Shown: in pieces, positions 43,547-52,995 of the stretch
Position numbering within the stretch: position 1 is the stretch's first letter
Layout: each line of letters opens with the position of its first letter
NCBI GenBank assembly: GCA_964513565.1
Contig: CAZENE010000008.1
Span: 29,128 to 93,127 of the forward strand
Reading direction: 5' to 3'
Source: Delta-02 sp964513565
Lineage (GTDB): Bacteria > Desulfobacterota > Syntrophorhabdia > Syntrophorhabdales > Syntrophorhabdaceae
Length of the DNA stretch: 64,000 nucleotides
Notes under the pieces: generated by a model
The model's input: the letters and a program-made list of their open reading frames with translations, nothing else
Told to the model about the DNA's origin: nothing
Database searches by the model: none
Translations under genes and position numbers: made by a program

Positions 43547-44245
43547 ATGAATGAGGGGCGCGGTACTGCGTTTATATTGTCCTTTTTGCTGCATGGAATA
43601 ATAGTGGGCGCCGTTGTATTGACCATCCCTTTTTCCGATGCCGCAAGAGAAGGCCCGATAACAATAGACCTTAATTTTGTCACGCCGGACGGAAAATACA
43701 CGGGAGATGGTAATGCCCGCCCCCATAGTCCGGCAAGGTACGGAAAAAAGGAAAATAAATTACTTTCGCGGGCTCCGGATACGGTTAAGAAAAATGAACG
43801 GGACACCCTCCAGGAACACAACGAGAAGAATGAAGGAACGTACGTCGATACCGAGCCTCAGGGGGACGTCGGATCTTCAGGAGATCCGGGCGCACCCTCG
43901 AATATATCTTCCGCTTCGTCAGGAAATGCTTCGGGAGGCACGAAGACGCTGAACTACGGTCGCCCCGGCGGCGCGGATGAACGGCATTTCTCTTTCATAC
44001 GGGAAGCTATAATGCGGGGAGTTATCTATCCGGAACGCGCACGGAGAATGGGATGGGAGGGCAGGGTAGTACTTTCTTTCATGGTGCACGAGAATGGATC
44101 TATTTACGACGTCAGGATAGTTGCCAGTTCGGGTTTTTCAGTACTCGATGAAAATGCCCGGAAGACCGTAGCAAAAACAAACCTCAGGAAACCAGTGCCT
44201 GTAAGGCTGTACGTGCTGCTGCCTGTAGAATATAAGCTGCAGTGA
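43547..44245 (+). CDS. TonB-family energy transducer
   Basis: About 232 residues from the ATG at 43547 (GAGGGA six nt upstream); a longer TTG start at 43523 has no ribosome site. The anchor helix is FILSFLLHGIIVGAVVLTIP, keeping the S-x3-H pair that contacts ExbBD. A long polar linker follows (about residues 55-155), rich in Gly, Ser and charge. The C-terminal TonB domain is RGVIYPERARRMGWEGRVVL, then MVHENGSIYDVRIVASSGF, and ends KPVPVRLYVLLPVEYKL. No exbB or exbD is in the window. A TTGACA (43476-43481) lies upstream, but the -10 match is poor. Confidence 0.9.
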   Translation: MNEGRGTAFILSFLLHGIIVGAVVLTIPFSDAAREGPITIDLNFVTPDGKYTGDGNARPHSPARYGKKENKLLSRAPDTVKKNERDTLQEHNEKNEGTYVDTEPQGDVGSSGDPGAPSNISSASSGNASGGTKTLNYGRPGGADERHFSFIREAIMRGVIYPERARRMGWEGRVVLSFMVHENGSIYDVRIVASSGFSVLDENARKTVAKTNLRKPVPVRLYVLLPVEYKLQ

Positions 44246-44278
44246 GATGACGCAGGCAACAGGGAATTATTTTTCCCA

Positions 44279-45049
44279 TCACCCATCATTCCATATTTCT
44301 AATTTTCTCGTAAACACCAGGTAGCCCGTGTGGGCTATCATGCGATCGTTGGGACGGACGCGCTCGGCGACCGTCTTGTATTTTCTTATCAGGATCTCCA
44401 GGACCTCCGTATCGCCATAGCCGGCTTCAAGGGCCTTGAGAACATCGGATACTTGGTTGGCGGTGGGCAGTATCATGCCGATAGGAGCGCTGCCCTTCAG
44501 GGCATCACGCACCTTTGCAAGAACGGTCCAGGGTTCCCTGACGTCGATGAATGCGGCATCGAATTCTTCCCCCTCGCAGCCAGTGAACTCCTCGTTAAAG
44601 AGTTCGACATTTTCCCATTCGCAATACTTTTCCATATTCCGCTTTGCGTTCCTGAAATGCCGTTCCTCCTGTTCAAATGATATAACACGTCCTTCCGGTC
44701 CCACGGCATGAGACAATATGTACGTGTTGGCGCCGCTGCCGGTGCCGATCTCAAGAACGCGCGATCCCTTTTTCAGACTGAGCCGGAACGCAATATAGAA
44801 GCTCTCCTTCGGAAAAACGATCTGTGTCTCGCGCTTGAGGCCGTACATGACGATGTCTTCAATGGTCGGCTCGAAAATATCATAATCACCGACCCTTATT
44901 CCGTAAGGCCTCCCGATGAGGTCTGAATACCTGAGCATTCCGCCTTTTCCGTGAAACGACTGGTCGAGCGAGATCCGCTTGAGATACCGCCTTCCCCGCC
45001 AGATAATCAAAATGAGCTTGCCGTTCTCGATCGTCTTCATATCACCCAT
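44279..45049 (-). CDS. trmI: tRNA (adenine-58-N1) methyltransferase
   Basis: A 256-residue SAM-dependent enzyme that makes m1A58 in tRNA. The N-terminal beta domain has RLISLDQSFHG-like and IGRPYGIRVG followed by EDIVMYGLKRETQIVFPK, the family's substrate-side element. The Rossmann motif I is GSRVLEIGTGSGANTYIL, motif II is GRVISFEQEE, and motif IV is FDAAFIDVREPW. The C-terminal part is VLKALEAGYGDTEVLEILIR. The start is ambiguous (45052 GTG, 45049 ATG or 45040 ATG); the ATG behind GAGGCG is preferred. Confidence 0.9.
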   Translation of the reverse strand: MGDMKTIENGKLILIIWRGRRYLKRISLDQSFHGKGGMLRYSDLIGRPYGIRVGDYDIFEPTIEDIVMYGLKRETQIVFPKESFYIAFRLSLKKGSRVLEIGTGSGANTYILSHAVGPEGRVISFEQEERHFRNAKRNMEKYCEWENVELFNEEFTGCEGEEFDAAFIDVREPWTVLAKVRDALKGSAPIGMILPTANQVSDVLKALEAGYGDTEVLEILIRKYKTVAERVRPNDRMIAHTGYLVFTRKLEIWNDG

Positions 45050-45069
45050 CACCGCCTCTTGTCCATCGC

Positions 45070-45720
45070 CTACAATATAACAAACTTTTTCACATAGTCG
45101 ACAATTTGCTGGGGATCATCCATTATCTTGAATATATCAAAATCTTCCTTGACGATCCTGCTGTGTTTCAGCATATGTTCGTGCATCCATTCAATGAGCC
45201 CCTGCCAGTATGAGCTATCGTATAGTATTACGGGGAATGGCCTCATCTTTCTTGTTTGAATAAGGGTGACGGCCTCGAAGAATTCGTCAAGCGTCCCGAA
45301 ACCTCCGGGCATAACGACATATGCCACCGCGTATTTAAGGAACATCACTTTTCGAACAAAAAAGTAGCGGTAGCTTAAACGGACATTGGCATATTGATTG
45401 GGTTTTTGCTCAAAGGGAAGCTCGATATTGATGCCGACCGACCTCGCTCCGCCGTCCCTGGCACCCTTGTTTGCAGCTTCCATGACGCCGCCGCCGCCGC
45501 CCGTGATGACATTAAAGCAGTTCTTCGCCAAAAGCCTCGCGATGTCATAGGTTTTTTCATACAGTACCTCCCCTTTTTGCGTACGCGCGCTGCCAAAAAT
45601 GGTGACTGCCGGATTTATGTCATTGAGATTTTCAAAGCCTTCGACAAATTCGGCCATTATATGAAACAGCCTCCATGATTCCTTCAGGCTTATATCGTCC
45701 ACAACGTATTGTTTTTCCAT
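45070..45720 (-). CDS. LOG-family (TIGR00730) Rossmann-fold protein
   Basis: A 216-residue member of the family once misnamed lysine decarboxylase. The signature PGGFGTLDEFFEAVTLIQT (PGGxGTxxE) and VITGGGGGVMEAANKGA are present, as is NINPAVTIFGSARTQ at the nucleotide-binding start. LOG enzymes release free bases from nucleoside monophosphates. The physiological substrate in non-plant bacteria is uncertain. An AAGGGGA ribosome site precedes the ATG. It is 20 nt upstream of trmI, likely cotranscribed. Confidence 0.9.
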   Translation of the reverse strand: MEKQYVVDDISLKESWRLFHIMAEFVEGFENLNDINPAVTIFGSARTQKGEVLYEKTYDIARLLAKNCFNVITGGGGGVMEAANKGARDGGARSVGINIELPFEQKPNQYANVRLSYRYFFVRKVMFLKYAVAYVVMPGGFGTLDEFFEAVTLIQTRKMRPFPVILYDSSYWQGLIEWMHEHMLKHSRIVKEDFDIFKIMDDPQQIVDYVKKFVIL

Positions 45721-45798
45721 TGGTTCCCCTTTTACCTTGAGATTTTGGGCTTCGACATATATTATTTAAATAGAAATTACTTGTCAAATTAAAACGAT

Positions 45799-46614
45799 AT
45801 GGGCGAAATATTGATCGGAACAAGCGGCTTTTCCTTTGATGACTGGATAGGGGAGATCTATCCGCGGCGCACGAGGAAGCAGGATATGCTCCCTTATTAT
45901 GTCAATACCCTAGGGTTCAAGACGCTCGAAGTGAATTATACGTATTATTCAATGCCGTCCCGAAAGACCATGGAATCCTTCGCGCGGCGCACTTCGCGGG
46001 ACTTCTCCTTTGTCGTTAAGGCCTATAAAGGGATAACGCATTCGGTCGAAAGCGATATCCGCGATACCTGCCGGTTCTTCAGGGAAGGCATAGAGCCTCT
46101 CGGCGGGAATTTAAAGGCACTGCTTTTCCAGTTCCCGTACATGTTCGTTCCGTCCGATGAGAACATCGATCACATTCGTAAAGTACGGGATGAATTTGCC
46201 GTGTATGAATCGGTTATCGAATTCCGCAATGCGCGGTGGTTTGAAGAGCGGTATTTCGACCTTTTGAAAGAGCTTTCCCTGGGATTTTGCGTAGTCGACG
46301 AGCCGAGGCTCAAGGGACTTATGCCTTTTACTCCTGTTCTGACCTCGGCCACCGGTTATTTCCGGTTTCACGGAAGGAACAGGTCGTGGTTCAGGGAACC
46401 CGTCGATGTTCGTTATGATTATCTGTATTCAGAGAAGGAATTAAAAGGATTTGTACAGCCTATTGCAGATATTGCCTCCCGGGCGTGCGGCGACACCTTT
46501 GTATTCTTCAATAATTGCCATTGCGGCAAAGCAGCCAGAAATGCCCTCATGATGATAGAGCTCCTTAAAGAAAAACCGGTGTTGGGTCCGGTTCGATCTG
46601 CTCCTCACAATTAA
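45799..46614 (+). CDS. DUF72-domain protein
   Basis: A 271-residue protein of the DUF72/YecE family (TIM-barrel fold, function unknown). Hallmarks: LIGTSGFSFDDWIGEIYPRR, YYVNTLGFKTLEVNYTYYSMPS, VVKAYKGITH, LLFQFPYMF, EFRNARWF, VDEPRLKGL, GYFRFHGRN and TFVFFNNCHCGKAARNALMM. No clear Shine-Dalgarno sits before the ATG, so it might be leaderless or weakly translated. It is divergent from the LOG gene. Confidence 0.93.
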   Translation: MGEILIGTSGFSFDDWIGEIYPRRTRKQDMLPYYVNTLGFKTLEVNYTYYSMPSRKTMESFARRTSRDFSFVVKAYKGITHSVESDIRDTCRFFREGIEPLGGNLKALLFQFPYMFVPSDENIDHIRKVRDEFAVYESVIEFRNARWFEERYFDLLKELSLGFCVVDEPRLKGLMPFTPVLTSATGYFRFHGRNRSWFREPVDVRYDYLYSEKELKGFVQPIADIASRACGDTFVFFNNCHCGKAARNALMMIELLKEKPVLGPVRSAPHN

Positions 46615-46654
46615 ATTTAGTACATCCAATTTGAACTTCAGGAGGAAGCCGGGG

Positions 46655-48010
46655 ATGAATGCTGAAATATTCAGGGAATACGACATCAGGGGGGATGTCG
46701 AACGTGATCTGACGGATGATGTCGTTCGAGATATCGGCAGGGCATTTGGGTCGTATATGGCGTCGCTCGGCAAAAAGAGGGTATCTCTCTGCCGCGATTG
46801 CCGCTTGAGTTCCAGGCATTACAGGAACATTCTCGCAGAGTCAATGACCGGGTCCGGCCTCGAGGTTACTGACATCGGCCTCGGGCCGACGCCTCTGTTT
46901 TACTATTCGCTGCATACCCTCGACGTTGAAGGCGGCATCATGGTAACGGGGAGCCACAATCCGCCGACCATGAACGGCTTTAAGATTGCCGTGGATAAAG
47001 CGACTATTTATGGGCAGAATATACAGAACCTGCGGAAGATGATCGAGGCCGGAAGATATACATCGGGTAAGGGATCATACAGGGAATACGGGGATATCAC
47101 AGGTGATTATTATGATTACCTGCGTAAAAATATTAAGCTCGGGAAGCGCTTCAAGGTTGTCATTGATGCGGGCAACGGCACGGGCGGAGTGATAGCCGCC
47201 CCCATAATGCGGGAATTCGGCCAGGACGTCATCGAGCTTTACTGCGATATGGATGGTCATTTCCCAAACCATTTCCCCGATCCGACCGTCGAGGCAAATC
47301 TCGCGACCCTGCGTCAAAGGATCGCAAAGGAAAACGCCGATGTCGGGATCGGATATGACGGCGATGCGGACAGGATCGGTGTGATCGACGAGAAGGGCGG
47401 CATAATCTGGGGCGATTACCTGATGCTGATCTTTGTCCGGTCTATCCTGCGCGAGCATAGTGGAGGAACATTTATCTCGGAAGTGAAATGTTCGCAGAAC
47501 CTGTTTGATGATATAGCGAAGCACGGCGGGGTGCCCATAATGTGGAAGGCAGGCCATTCGCTGATCAAGCAGAAGATGAAGGAAACGAACGCGTTGATGG
47601 GCGGGGAAATGAGCGGCCATATCTTCTTCGCCGACCGTTTCTTCGGTTACGACGATGCAATATACGCGTCTTTGCGGTTCCTCGAAATTATGGAACGCGA
47701 CGGCAGGCCGGTTTCCGAGTTTTTGAACGACCTTCCGAAAAAATATTCGACCCCCGAGATCCGCGTTGATTGCCCGGACAATGTGAAATTCGATGTGGTT
47801 CGCGAACTGACCGAGTTTTACCGTGCGAAATACCCCATCATCGACACGGACGGTGTCAGGGCGGCCTTTGATGGCGGGTGGGGCCTCGTAAGGTCGTCAA
47901 ACACGCAGCCGATCCTCGTCCTGCGCTTTGAAGCGGACACCCCCGAAGCCCTGGACAGAATACAGAATACGGTAATGGAAGATTTGGAGAGAATTCAAAA
48001 GAAATTTTGA
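46655..48010 (+). CDS. Phosphomannomutase / phosphoglucomutase
   Basis: 451 residues from the ATG at 46655, where AGGAGG lies nine nt upstream; the frame opens earlier at 46631. An alpha-D-phosphohexomutase of the AlgC/ManB type, supplying sugar-1-phosphates for LPS and exopolysaccharide. All four motifs are visible: EYDIRGDVERDLTD, the phosphoserine site MVTGSHNPPTMNG, the metal loop GIGYDGDADRIGVID, and the sugar-specificity GGEMSGHIFFADRF (GEMSG). The phosphate-binding end is VRSSNTQPILVLRFEAD. Confidence 0.94.
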   Translation: MNAEIFREYDIRGDVERDLTDDVVRDIGRAFGSYMASLGKKRVSLCRDCRLSSRHYRNILAESMTGSGLEVTDIGLGPTPLFYYSLHTLDVEGGIMVTGSHNPPTMNGFKIAVDKATIYGQNIQNLRKMIEAGRYTSGKGSYREYGDITGDYYDYLRKNIKLGKRFKVVIDAGNGTGGVIAAPIMREFGQDVIELYCDMDGHFPNHFPDPTVEANLATLRQRIAKENADVGIGYDGDADRIGVIDEKGGIIWGDYLMLIFVRSILREHSGGTFISEVKCSQNLFDDIAKHGGVPIMWKAGHSLIKQKMKETNALMGGEMSGHIFFADRFFGYDDAIYASLRFLEIMERDGRPVSEFLNDLPKKYSTPEIRVDCPDNVKFDVVRELTEFYRAKYPIIDTDGVRAAFDGGWGLVRSSNTQPILVLRFEADTPEALDRIQNTVMEDLERIQKKF

Positions 48011-48107
48011 CCGTGAAACGTAAAACGTAAGACGTAAGAGCCTCATCATTACGGGATATATTATATTATCTAACATCTTACGATTCACGTTCCACGTCTT
48101 ACGGTAT
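48011..48107. repeat. Inverted pair of CGTAAAACG-type intergenic repeats
   Basis: The plus strand reads CGTGAAACGTAAAACGTAAG near 48013-48032, a degenerate 7-8 nt unit (CGTRAAA). About 40 nt later the reverse-oriented copy ATCTTACGATTCACGTTCC runs into CCACGTCTTACGG (about 48076-48105). Together they make a long imperfect hairpin filling most of the gap. The same motif occurs near 1337, 17261, 56325 and, as a GTTCTACGTTC variant, near 32336 and 58905. Confidence 0.7.
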
Positions 48108-48112
48108 TTAAA

Positions 48113-50392
48113 ATGATAAACATCCCTCGCCACATAATGCGCCCGGCCCGATATATTGGCTGCGAACCTAACCACGCCATAAAGGACCTGAAGGACGTAA
48201 AGCTGCGTTTTTCCCTGTGCTATCCGGACATATACGAGATCGGAATGTCTTATTACGGTTTGTTTCTCCTCTATGAGATCGCAAACCGGATCGACGGGGT
48301 TTGGTGCGAAAGGTGCTTCGCTCCCTGGGCAGATTGGGAAGAGCATCTCAAAAAGACGGGCAGCCCGCTTACGACCCTTGAATCACGAACGCCCCTTTCC
48401 GGAATGGACCTGATTGGCTTTTCATTGACATACGAGCTTAATGTGACCAACGTCCTGAACATGCTTTCCCTTGGCGGGGTGAAGATACGTTCGGATGAGC
48501 GCCGGGAAAATGACCCGATCGTCATCGGAGGCGGCCCGCTGATGCTTAACCCGAGACCGTACGAACGCTTTTTTGACCTGATCGTCGCAGGCGAGGGCGA
48601 TGAGGCTATCGTCAAGATACTCACTATGTCCCGGGATATGGCGGGCGAAAGACGCGATACGATCTTAACCGAGCTGTCCCGGTTGAGCGGGGTTTATTCG
48701 CGCCGCTCGCGGACGGTCAAGAGACTTTTTGTCAAAGATCTGGACAATGCGTTTCATCCTGTCCGGCCTCCCATACCGACCGTCGACAGTGTTCACAACC
48801 GGCTTAACGTAGAAATATCACGGGGCTGCGGCAATGGATGCAGGTTTTGCATGGCAGGATTCGGGTACCGGCCGTATCGCGAACGCTCATTCGACGCAGT
48901 CACGGAAGTTATCGATGAGGGGCTGCGTAATACCGGGTATGAGGAGATATCGCTTTTATCGTTAAGCTCGGGCGATCACCGGCATCTTTTTGACGTGATC
49001 GAGTACGCGAGAAAAAGATATAGCGGCCTGTCGGTCAGCCTCCCGTCACTCAAGATCGGCAGCATAGGGGAAGATGAGATCTCCGTAATGGGCCAGATGG
49101 CCAGGACCGGTTTTACGTTCGCGCTCGAAGCACCGGCGGCGCATCTTCGGCGCCGCCTCAACAAGGATATCGATGTCGAGAATCTCGTGGCGCAGCTGCC
49201 GCAGCTCAAGGCCCTCGGGTGGCGCCGGCTGAAGCTTTATGTTATGGTGGGTTTTCCATGGGAGACCGATGATGACTTAAGGGCGATCCGTGATGTGATA
49301 GCTCCGTTCCGGGCGGCAGGGTTCGACATAAACCTGTCGGTTTCACCCTTTACCCCGAAACCTCATACCCCGTTTCAATGGCTGCCGATGGATGACGAAA
49401 ATGTGCTGAATGCAAAGATCATGCTGATAAAAGATTCCCTCAAAAAGACGGGCGTCCGTGTCCGGTATCGCGATACCTCGGTGAGCATTATTGAGGGGAT
49501 CGTAGCGCGGGCGGATGAGGGTCTTTCGGACATGTTCGAATACCTTCACGGGCGCAATGTCCGTCTTGAGGCATGGCGGGAATTCTTCTCGTTCGAGCCA
49601 TACCGGGAATGGTTTGAGACCAGTTCCGTCGATATGAAGGTGTACACCGGGGCATTTGATACCCATGTGGCATTGGCCTGGGACTCCGTCGATATGGGTT
49701 TCGATACGCAGTTCCTGCGGGATGAGCTAAAGAAGGCCGAATCCGGTGATATGACCGCCAATTGCCTGAACGGATGTGCCGGCTGCGGTCTTGGGTGCGG
49801 CCAAAGCAACGGTCTGGCACCGGTTGAGGGGATCGAGGTCAAAACGGATAAGGTCCCGGGAAGCGCCCCGGTGCGTGCCGGCAGCCTGCTGCCCCCGAAG
49901 AAGGTCACTTTCCGGTATGGCAAGTATGGGGATGCACGGTACATCGGGCATCTGGATACGATGAGCATTCTCGTCAGGGCCATCAAAGCTTCCGGGATAC
50001 CAATAAGGATGAGAGGAAAATACCACCCCCTGCCAAAAATAGTTTTGACGGATGCTCTTCCCGTCGGGATAGAAAGTTTCTATGAATTTATTGAGATAGA
50101 AACAGACCCTGACGTGCCGGTCGATAGATCGAGGGTGACGAACATCAATGAAAGACTTTCATCTGGCATAAAAATATACGAATTTATTGAAGGTTCTTTG
50201 AAAGATGTGGTAAAAGATTATCTGTTCATCTTAATAGCCGCCGCGCCCTGTGAAGGGGATATGTCCCTTTGGAAGAAGACTGGGGACAGGTATTTTTATA
50301 TGTGGCGCGGCAAGGGAATTAAGCAACTCTGGAATCAGGGAAATTTTTCCCGGATCATCAAGGTAGGATCGGGACATAACGATGGCAAGTGA
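48113..50392 (+). CDS. TIGR03960-family radical SAM protein fused to DUF2344
   Basis: 759 residues. The N-terminal region (about 10-180) is B12-binding-like, with EIGMSYYGLFLLYEI and LIGFSLTYELNVTNVL. The radical SAM motif is RGCGNGCRFCMAGFGYRP with Cys239, Cys243 and Cys246 (C-X3-C-X2-C). Downstream are VSLPSLKIGSIGEDEI and FTFALEAPAAHLRRRLNKD and YVMVGFPWETDDDL. A second cluster, CLNGCAGCGLGC (Cys551, 555, 558, 562), lies in the linker before a DUF2344 domain (VTFRYGKYGDARYIGHLDTM and so on). The substrate is unknown. It overlaps RNase G by 11 nt, a partnership also seen in other phyla, suggesting an RNA or ribosome-linked role (inference). Confidence 0.92.
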   Translation: MINIPRHIMRPARYIGCEPNHAIKDLKDVKLRFSLCYPDIYEIGMSYYGLFLLYEIANRIDGVWCERCFAPWADWEEHLKKTGSPLTTLESRTPLSGMDLIGFSLTYELNVTNVLNMLSLGGVKIRSDERRENDPIVIGGGPLMLNPRPYERFFDLIVAGEGDEAIVKILTMSRDMAGERRDTILTELSRLSGVYSRRSRTVKRLFVKDLDNAFHPVRPPIPTVDSVHNRLNVEISRGCGNGCRFCMAGFGYRPYRERSFDAVTEVIDEGLRNTGYEEISLLSLSSGDHRHLFDVIEYARKRYSGLSVSLPSLKIGSIGEDEISVMGQMARTGFTFALEAPAAHLRRRLNKDIDVENLVAQLPQLKALGWRRLKLYVMVGFPWETDDDLRAIRDVIAPFRAAGFDINLSVSPFTPKPHTPFQWLPMDDENVLNAKIMLIKDSLKKTGVRVRYRDTSVSIIEGIVARADEGLSDMFEYLHGRNVRLEAWREFFSFEPYREWFETSSVDMKVYTGAFDTHVALAWDSVDMGFDTQFLRDELKKAESGDMTANCLNGCAGCGLGCGQSNGLAPVEGIEVKTDKVPGSAPVRAGSLLPPKKVTFRYGKYGDARYIGHLDTMSILVRAIKASGIPIRMRGKYHPLPKIVLTDALPVGIESFYEFIEIETDPDVPVDRSRVTNINERLSSGIKIYEFIEGSLKDVVKDYLFILIAAAPCEGDMSLWKKTGDRYFYMWRGKGIKQLWNQGNFSRIIKVGSGHNDGK

Positions 50393-51863
50393 GCTTGTTA
50401 TAAATGTTACATACAGCGAAACGAGGATTGCCTTCCTTGAGAATGGCACTCTGGTAGAGTTCTTTATCGAGAAAAAGAACGACCGGAGCATGGTGGGCAG
50501 CATTTATAAAGGGAGGGTGGTACGCATCGTCCCGGGGATGGATGCCGCGTTTATTGATATAGGTCTCGAAAAATCCGCATTCCTCTATGTCGGCGACATC
50601 GTTCTCGACGGGGGGATGTACGAGGAATTCGACAGTTCGGATTTCCATTTTGAGGCAGGCGAGCGCATCGAAGGCGTTCTTGAGGACGGACAGGAACTTA
50701 TAGTCCAGGTATCGCGGGAACCTATCGGGCAGAAGGGCACCCGGGTCACTTCAAAGATCACCCTGCCGGGAAGACTTCTCGTCCTCATGCCGGGAACGGA
50801 CCATATAGGGGTGTCCCGGAAGATCGAAGATGAAGAGGAGAGAAAACGCCTTGCCGCAGTTATGAAGGAAATGTGCCCCAAAGGATACGGGCTTATCGGC
50901 AGGACCGCATCCGAGGGCAAGAGCGCGGATGAACTGGCGACTGATCTGAGTTTTTTAAGGCGTATCTGGGAAAGCATACAGGAAAAGGCCAAAGGGTCGC
51001 GGGCCCCCGCTATTCTTCATCAGGAACTCGGGATCATCTTCAGGGTTATCCGGGACCTGCATTCTCACAATCTCAAGAAGGTCATCGTTGATGACGAGTT
51101 CATTTACAAAAGGATCGAGCAATTCCTGAAAGAGTACCTACCCGAAGAGGGGTGTGAGGTCATTTATTTCGATGAGCGCGACCCCATCTTCGAGGTTTAC
51201 GGCATTGAAATGGAAGTGGCGAAGCTTCTTCAAAGAAAGATATGGCTTAAATCCGGCGGCTACATCGTTCTCGATTATACAGAGGCCCTCACTGTGATCG
51301 ATGTGAACACAGGCCGCTACCTGGGCAAAAAAGACCTCGAGGATACGATCTTAAGGACCAACCTTGAAGCTGTCAAGGAGATAGCATACCAGATACGCCT
51401 TCGCAATATTGGGGGTATCATTATCGTTGATTTTATCGATATGGAGCGCAAGGAATCGCGAGAAACGGTTTTTCAGTCAATGATGGACACGCTGAAGAAG
51501 GACAGGATCAAGACATTTGCATACCCTATCAGCGAGCTGGGGCTTGTTCAGCTCACCCGGAAACGCACGCGTCATAACGTGGTGAACCTTTTAACCGAGA
51601 CATGCTCGAACTGCGACGGCTCAGGCTACGTAAAATCCCGGTTCACCGTCTGCTATGAAGTGCTCAGGGAGCTCCGGAGCGCATGCAGGAAGGGAGAGGG
51701 AAGAATATTTAATGTCTATCTCTCGGCGGACGTCGCAAATCTGCTGTATGAAGAGGAGAGATCCTCTCTTGAGCAAATAGAGTCAGCATATGGAACAAAG
51801 GTAAATCTTATTGCCAATCCCAATTTCGCAATCGATAAGTTTCAGATCGAAGGCATACTATAG
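50382..51863 (+). CDS. rng: Ribonuclease G/E family endoribonuclease
   Basis: 493 residues, the short RNase G form without the long RNase E scaffold tail. The S1 domain is near residues 38-110 (GSIYKGRVVRIVPGMDAAFIDIGLEKSAFL). The 5'-sensor/RNase H-like core is followed by the catalytic DNase-I-like region, with VIDVNTGRYLGKKDLE and GIIIVDFIDMERKESRE supplying the Mg-binding Asp residues. The zinc-link CSNCDGSGYVK mediates dimerisation. The start lies 11 nt inside the radical SAM gene. Confidence 0.95.
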   Translation: MASELVINVTYSETRIAFLENGTLVEFFIEKKNDRSMVGSIYKGRVVRIVPGMDAAFIDIGLEKSAFLYVGDIVLDGGMYEEFDSSDFHFEAGERIEGVLEDGQELIVQVSREPIGQKGTRVTSKITLPGRLLVLMPGTDHIGVSRKIEDEEERKRLAAVMKEMCPKGYGLIGRTASEGKSADELATDLSFLRRIWESIQEKAKGSRAPAILHQELGIIFRVIRDLHSHNLKKVIVDDEFIYKRIEQFLKEYLPEEGCEVIYFDERDPIFEVYGIEMEVAKLLQRKIWLKSGGYIVLDYTEALTVIDVNTGRYLGKKDLEDTILRTNLEAVKEIAYQIRLRNIGGIIIVDFIDMERKESRETVFQSMMDTLKKDRIKTFAYPISELGLVQLTRKRTRHNVVNLLTETCSNCDGSGYVKSRFTVCYEVLRELRSACRKGEGRIFNVYLSADVANLLYEEERSSLEQIESAYGTKVNLIANPNFAIDKFQIEGIL

Positions 51864-51868
51864 CGGTC

Positions 51869-52723
51869 ATGAAGACGTCGGTCACCTCTCCCGCCAAGGT
51901 TAACCTCTATCTGAAAGTCCTGTCCCGGAGGCCGGACGGTTATCACAACCTGCAGAGCCTTGTCGATATTATTTCGCTGTCGGACACTATACACATCGAG
52001 GATATCCCCGGAAGTAAGATCATCGTCGATGATGATAGAGGCGTTCTCCCCCGGGGAGAGGGCAATACCGTATTTCGCGCCGTGCGAACGCTTAAAGAAG
52101 CGAAGGGCGTCAAGTACGGCATTCGTATCCTGATCGAGAAGAGAATTCCCATTGGAAGCGGACTGGGCGGACCGAGCAGCAATGCAGCGGCCGTATTGAA
52201 AGAGTTGAACCGGCGCTGGGGCCTCGGTCTTGACCTTGGGGAATTGCGTGTTTTGGGAAGCAGGATAGGGGCCGATGTGCCTTTATTTCTCAATGGGACG
52301 CCATGTATCATGGAAGGAACAGGCGAGATCATTAATCCGGTGGAACTGCCCTGTATGTGGTATGTCATCGTCTACCCCGATGTCTGTATATCGACGAAGG
52401 CCGTTTATGGAGGCCTGAAAATCGTATTGACAAAGGAGCACAATGATATTAAATTGAGGGGGAATTTCAGCAATCCTGGTGAAATAGCGGCCATTCTTGA
52501 AAATGATCTTGAACAGGTCGCCATACAAATGTGCCCGAAGATCGAAACCATCAAGGATGTTCTGAAAGGCACCAAAGCCCTCGGTTCGCTGATGAGCGGA
52601 AGTGGTTCATCGGTGTTCGCTGTGTTCGGCAATGAAGAAGATGCGCGTCTGGCATCGTTGTCGGCAATAAACGAGATGGGAACTGTTTTTATTGCACATA
52701 GCGTACAGGGAGGGGTACACTAA
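51869..52723 (+). CDS. ispE: 4-diphosphocytidyl-2-C-methyl-D-erythritol kinase
   Basis: A 284-residue GHMP-family kinase of the MEP isoprenoid pathway. The start is SPAKVNLYLKVLSRRPDGYH (family signature). The ATP-binding motif is IPIGSGLGGPSSNAAAVLKE and the third motif is LGSLMSGSGSSVFAVFG near the C-terminus. The stop and the spoVG ATG share one base (TAATG). An ispE-spoVG-tRNA-Gln-prs order is common in Desulfobacterota and Firmicutes. Confidence 0.96.
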   Translation: MKTSVTSPAKVNLYLKVLSRRPDGYHNLQSLVDIISLSDTIHIEDIPGSKIIVDDDRGVLPRGEGNTVFRAVRTLKEAKGVKYGIRILIEKRIPIGSGLGGPSSNAAAVLKELNRRWGLGLDLGELRVLGSRIGADVPLFLNGTPCIMEGTGEIINPVELPCMWYVIVYPDVCISTKAVYGGLKIVLTKEHNDIKLRGNFSNPGEIAAILENDLEQVAIQMCPKIETIKDVLKGTKALGSLMSGSGSSVFAVFGNEEDARLASLSAINEMGTVFIAHSVQGGVH

Positions 52724-52989
52724 TGCAGATCACTGCTGTGAGGATCTTCCCCGTTGACGAAAAACGGGTGAAGGTTTATGCGTCAATAGTTTTCGATCAT
52801 TGTTTTATTGTGAGGGATGTAAAAGTGATCAAGAGCGACGATAAATGTTTCGTCGCCATGCCGAGCAAAAAGATGAAGGATGGGTCCTTTCGGGATACGG
52901 TCCATCCCTTGAACAATATCACCCGGCAGATGATAGAGAATAGCGTTCTGGGCGCCTATAAACTGGAAGTGGGCAGCCAGTGGGCATGA
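52723..52989 (+). CDS. spoVG: SpoVG-family regulatory protein
   Basis: An 88-residue site-specific nucleic-acid-binding protein. The family start MQITAVRIFPVDEKRVKVYA, the core DHCFIVRDVKVI and the signature MPSKKMKDGSFRDTVHPLNN are all present. Although named for sporulation it is widespread in non-sporulating bacteria as an RNA/DNA-binding regulator. Nothing here implies sporulation. It is translationally coupled to ispE. Confidence 0.97.
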   Translation: MQITAVRIFPVDEKRVKVYASIVFDHCFIVRDVKVIKSDDKCFVAMPSKKMKDGSFRDTVHPLNNITRQMIENSVLGAYKLEVGSQWA

Positions 52990-52995
52990 AATTAT

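Noticed and set aside
44262..44277. GGGAA/TTCCC hairpin between tonB and trmI
   Set aside because: A 5-bp stem without a T-run is too weak to call a terminator.
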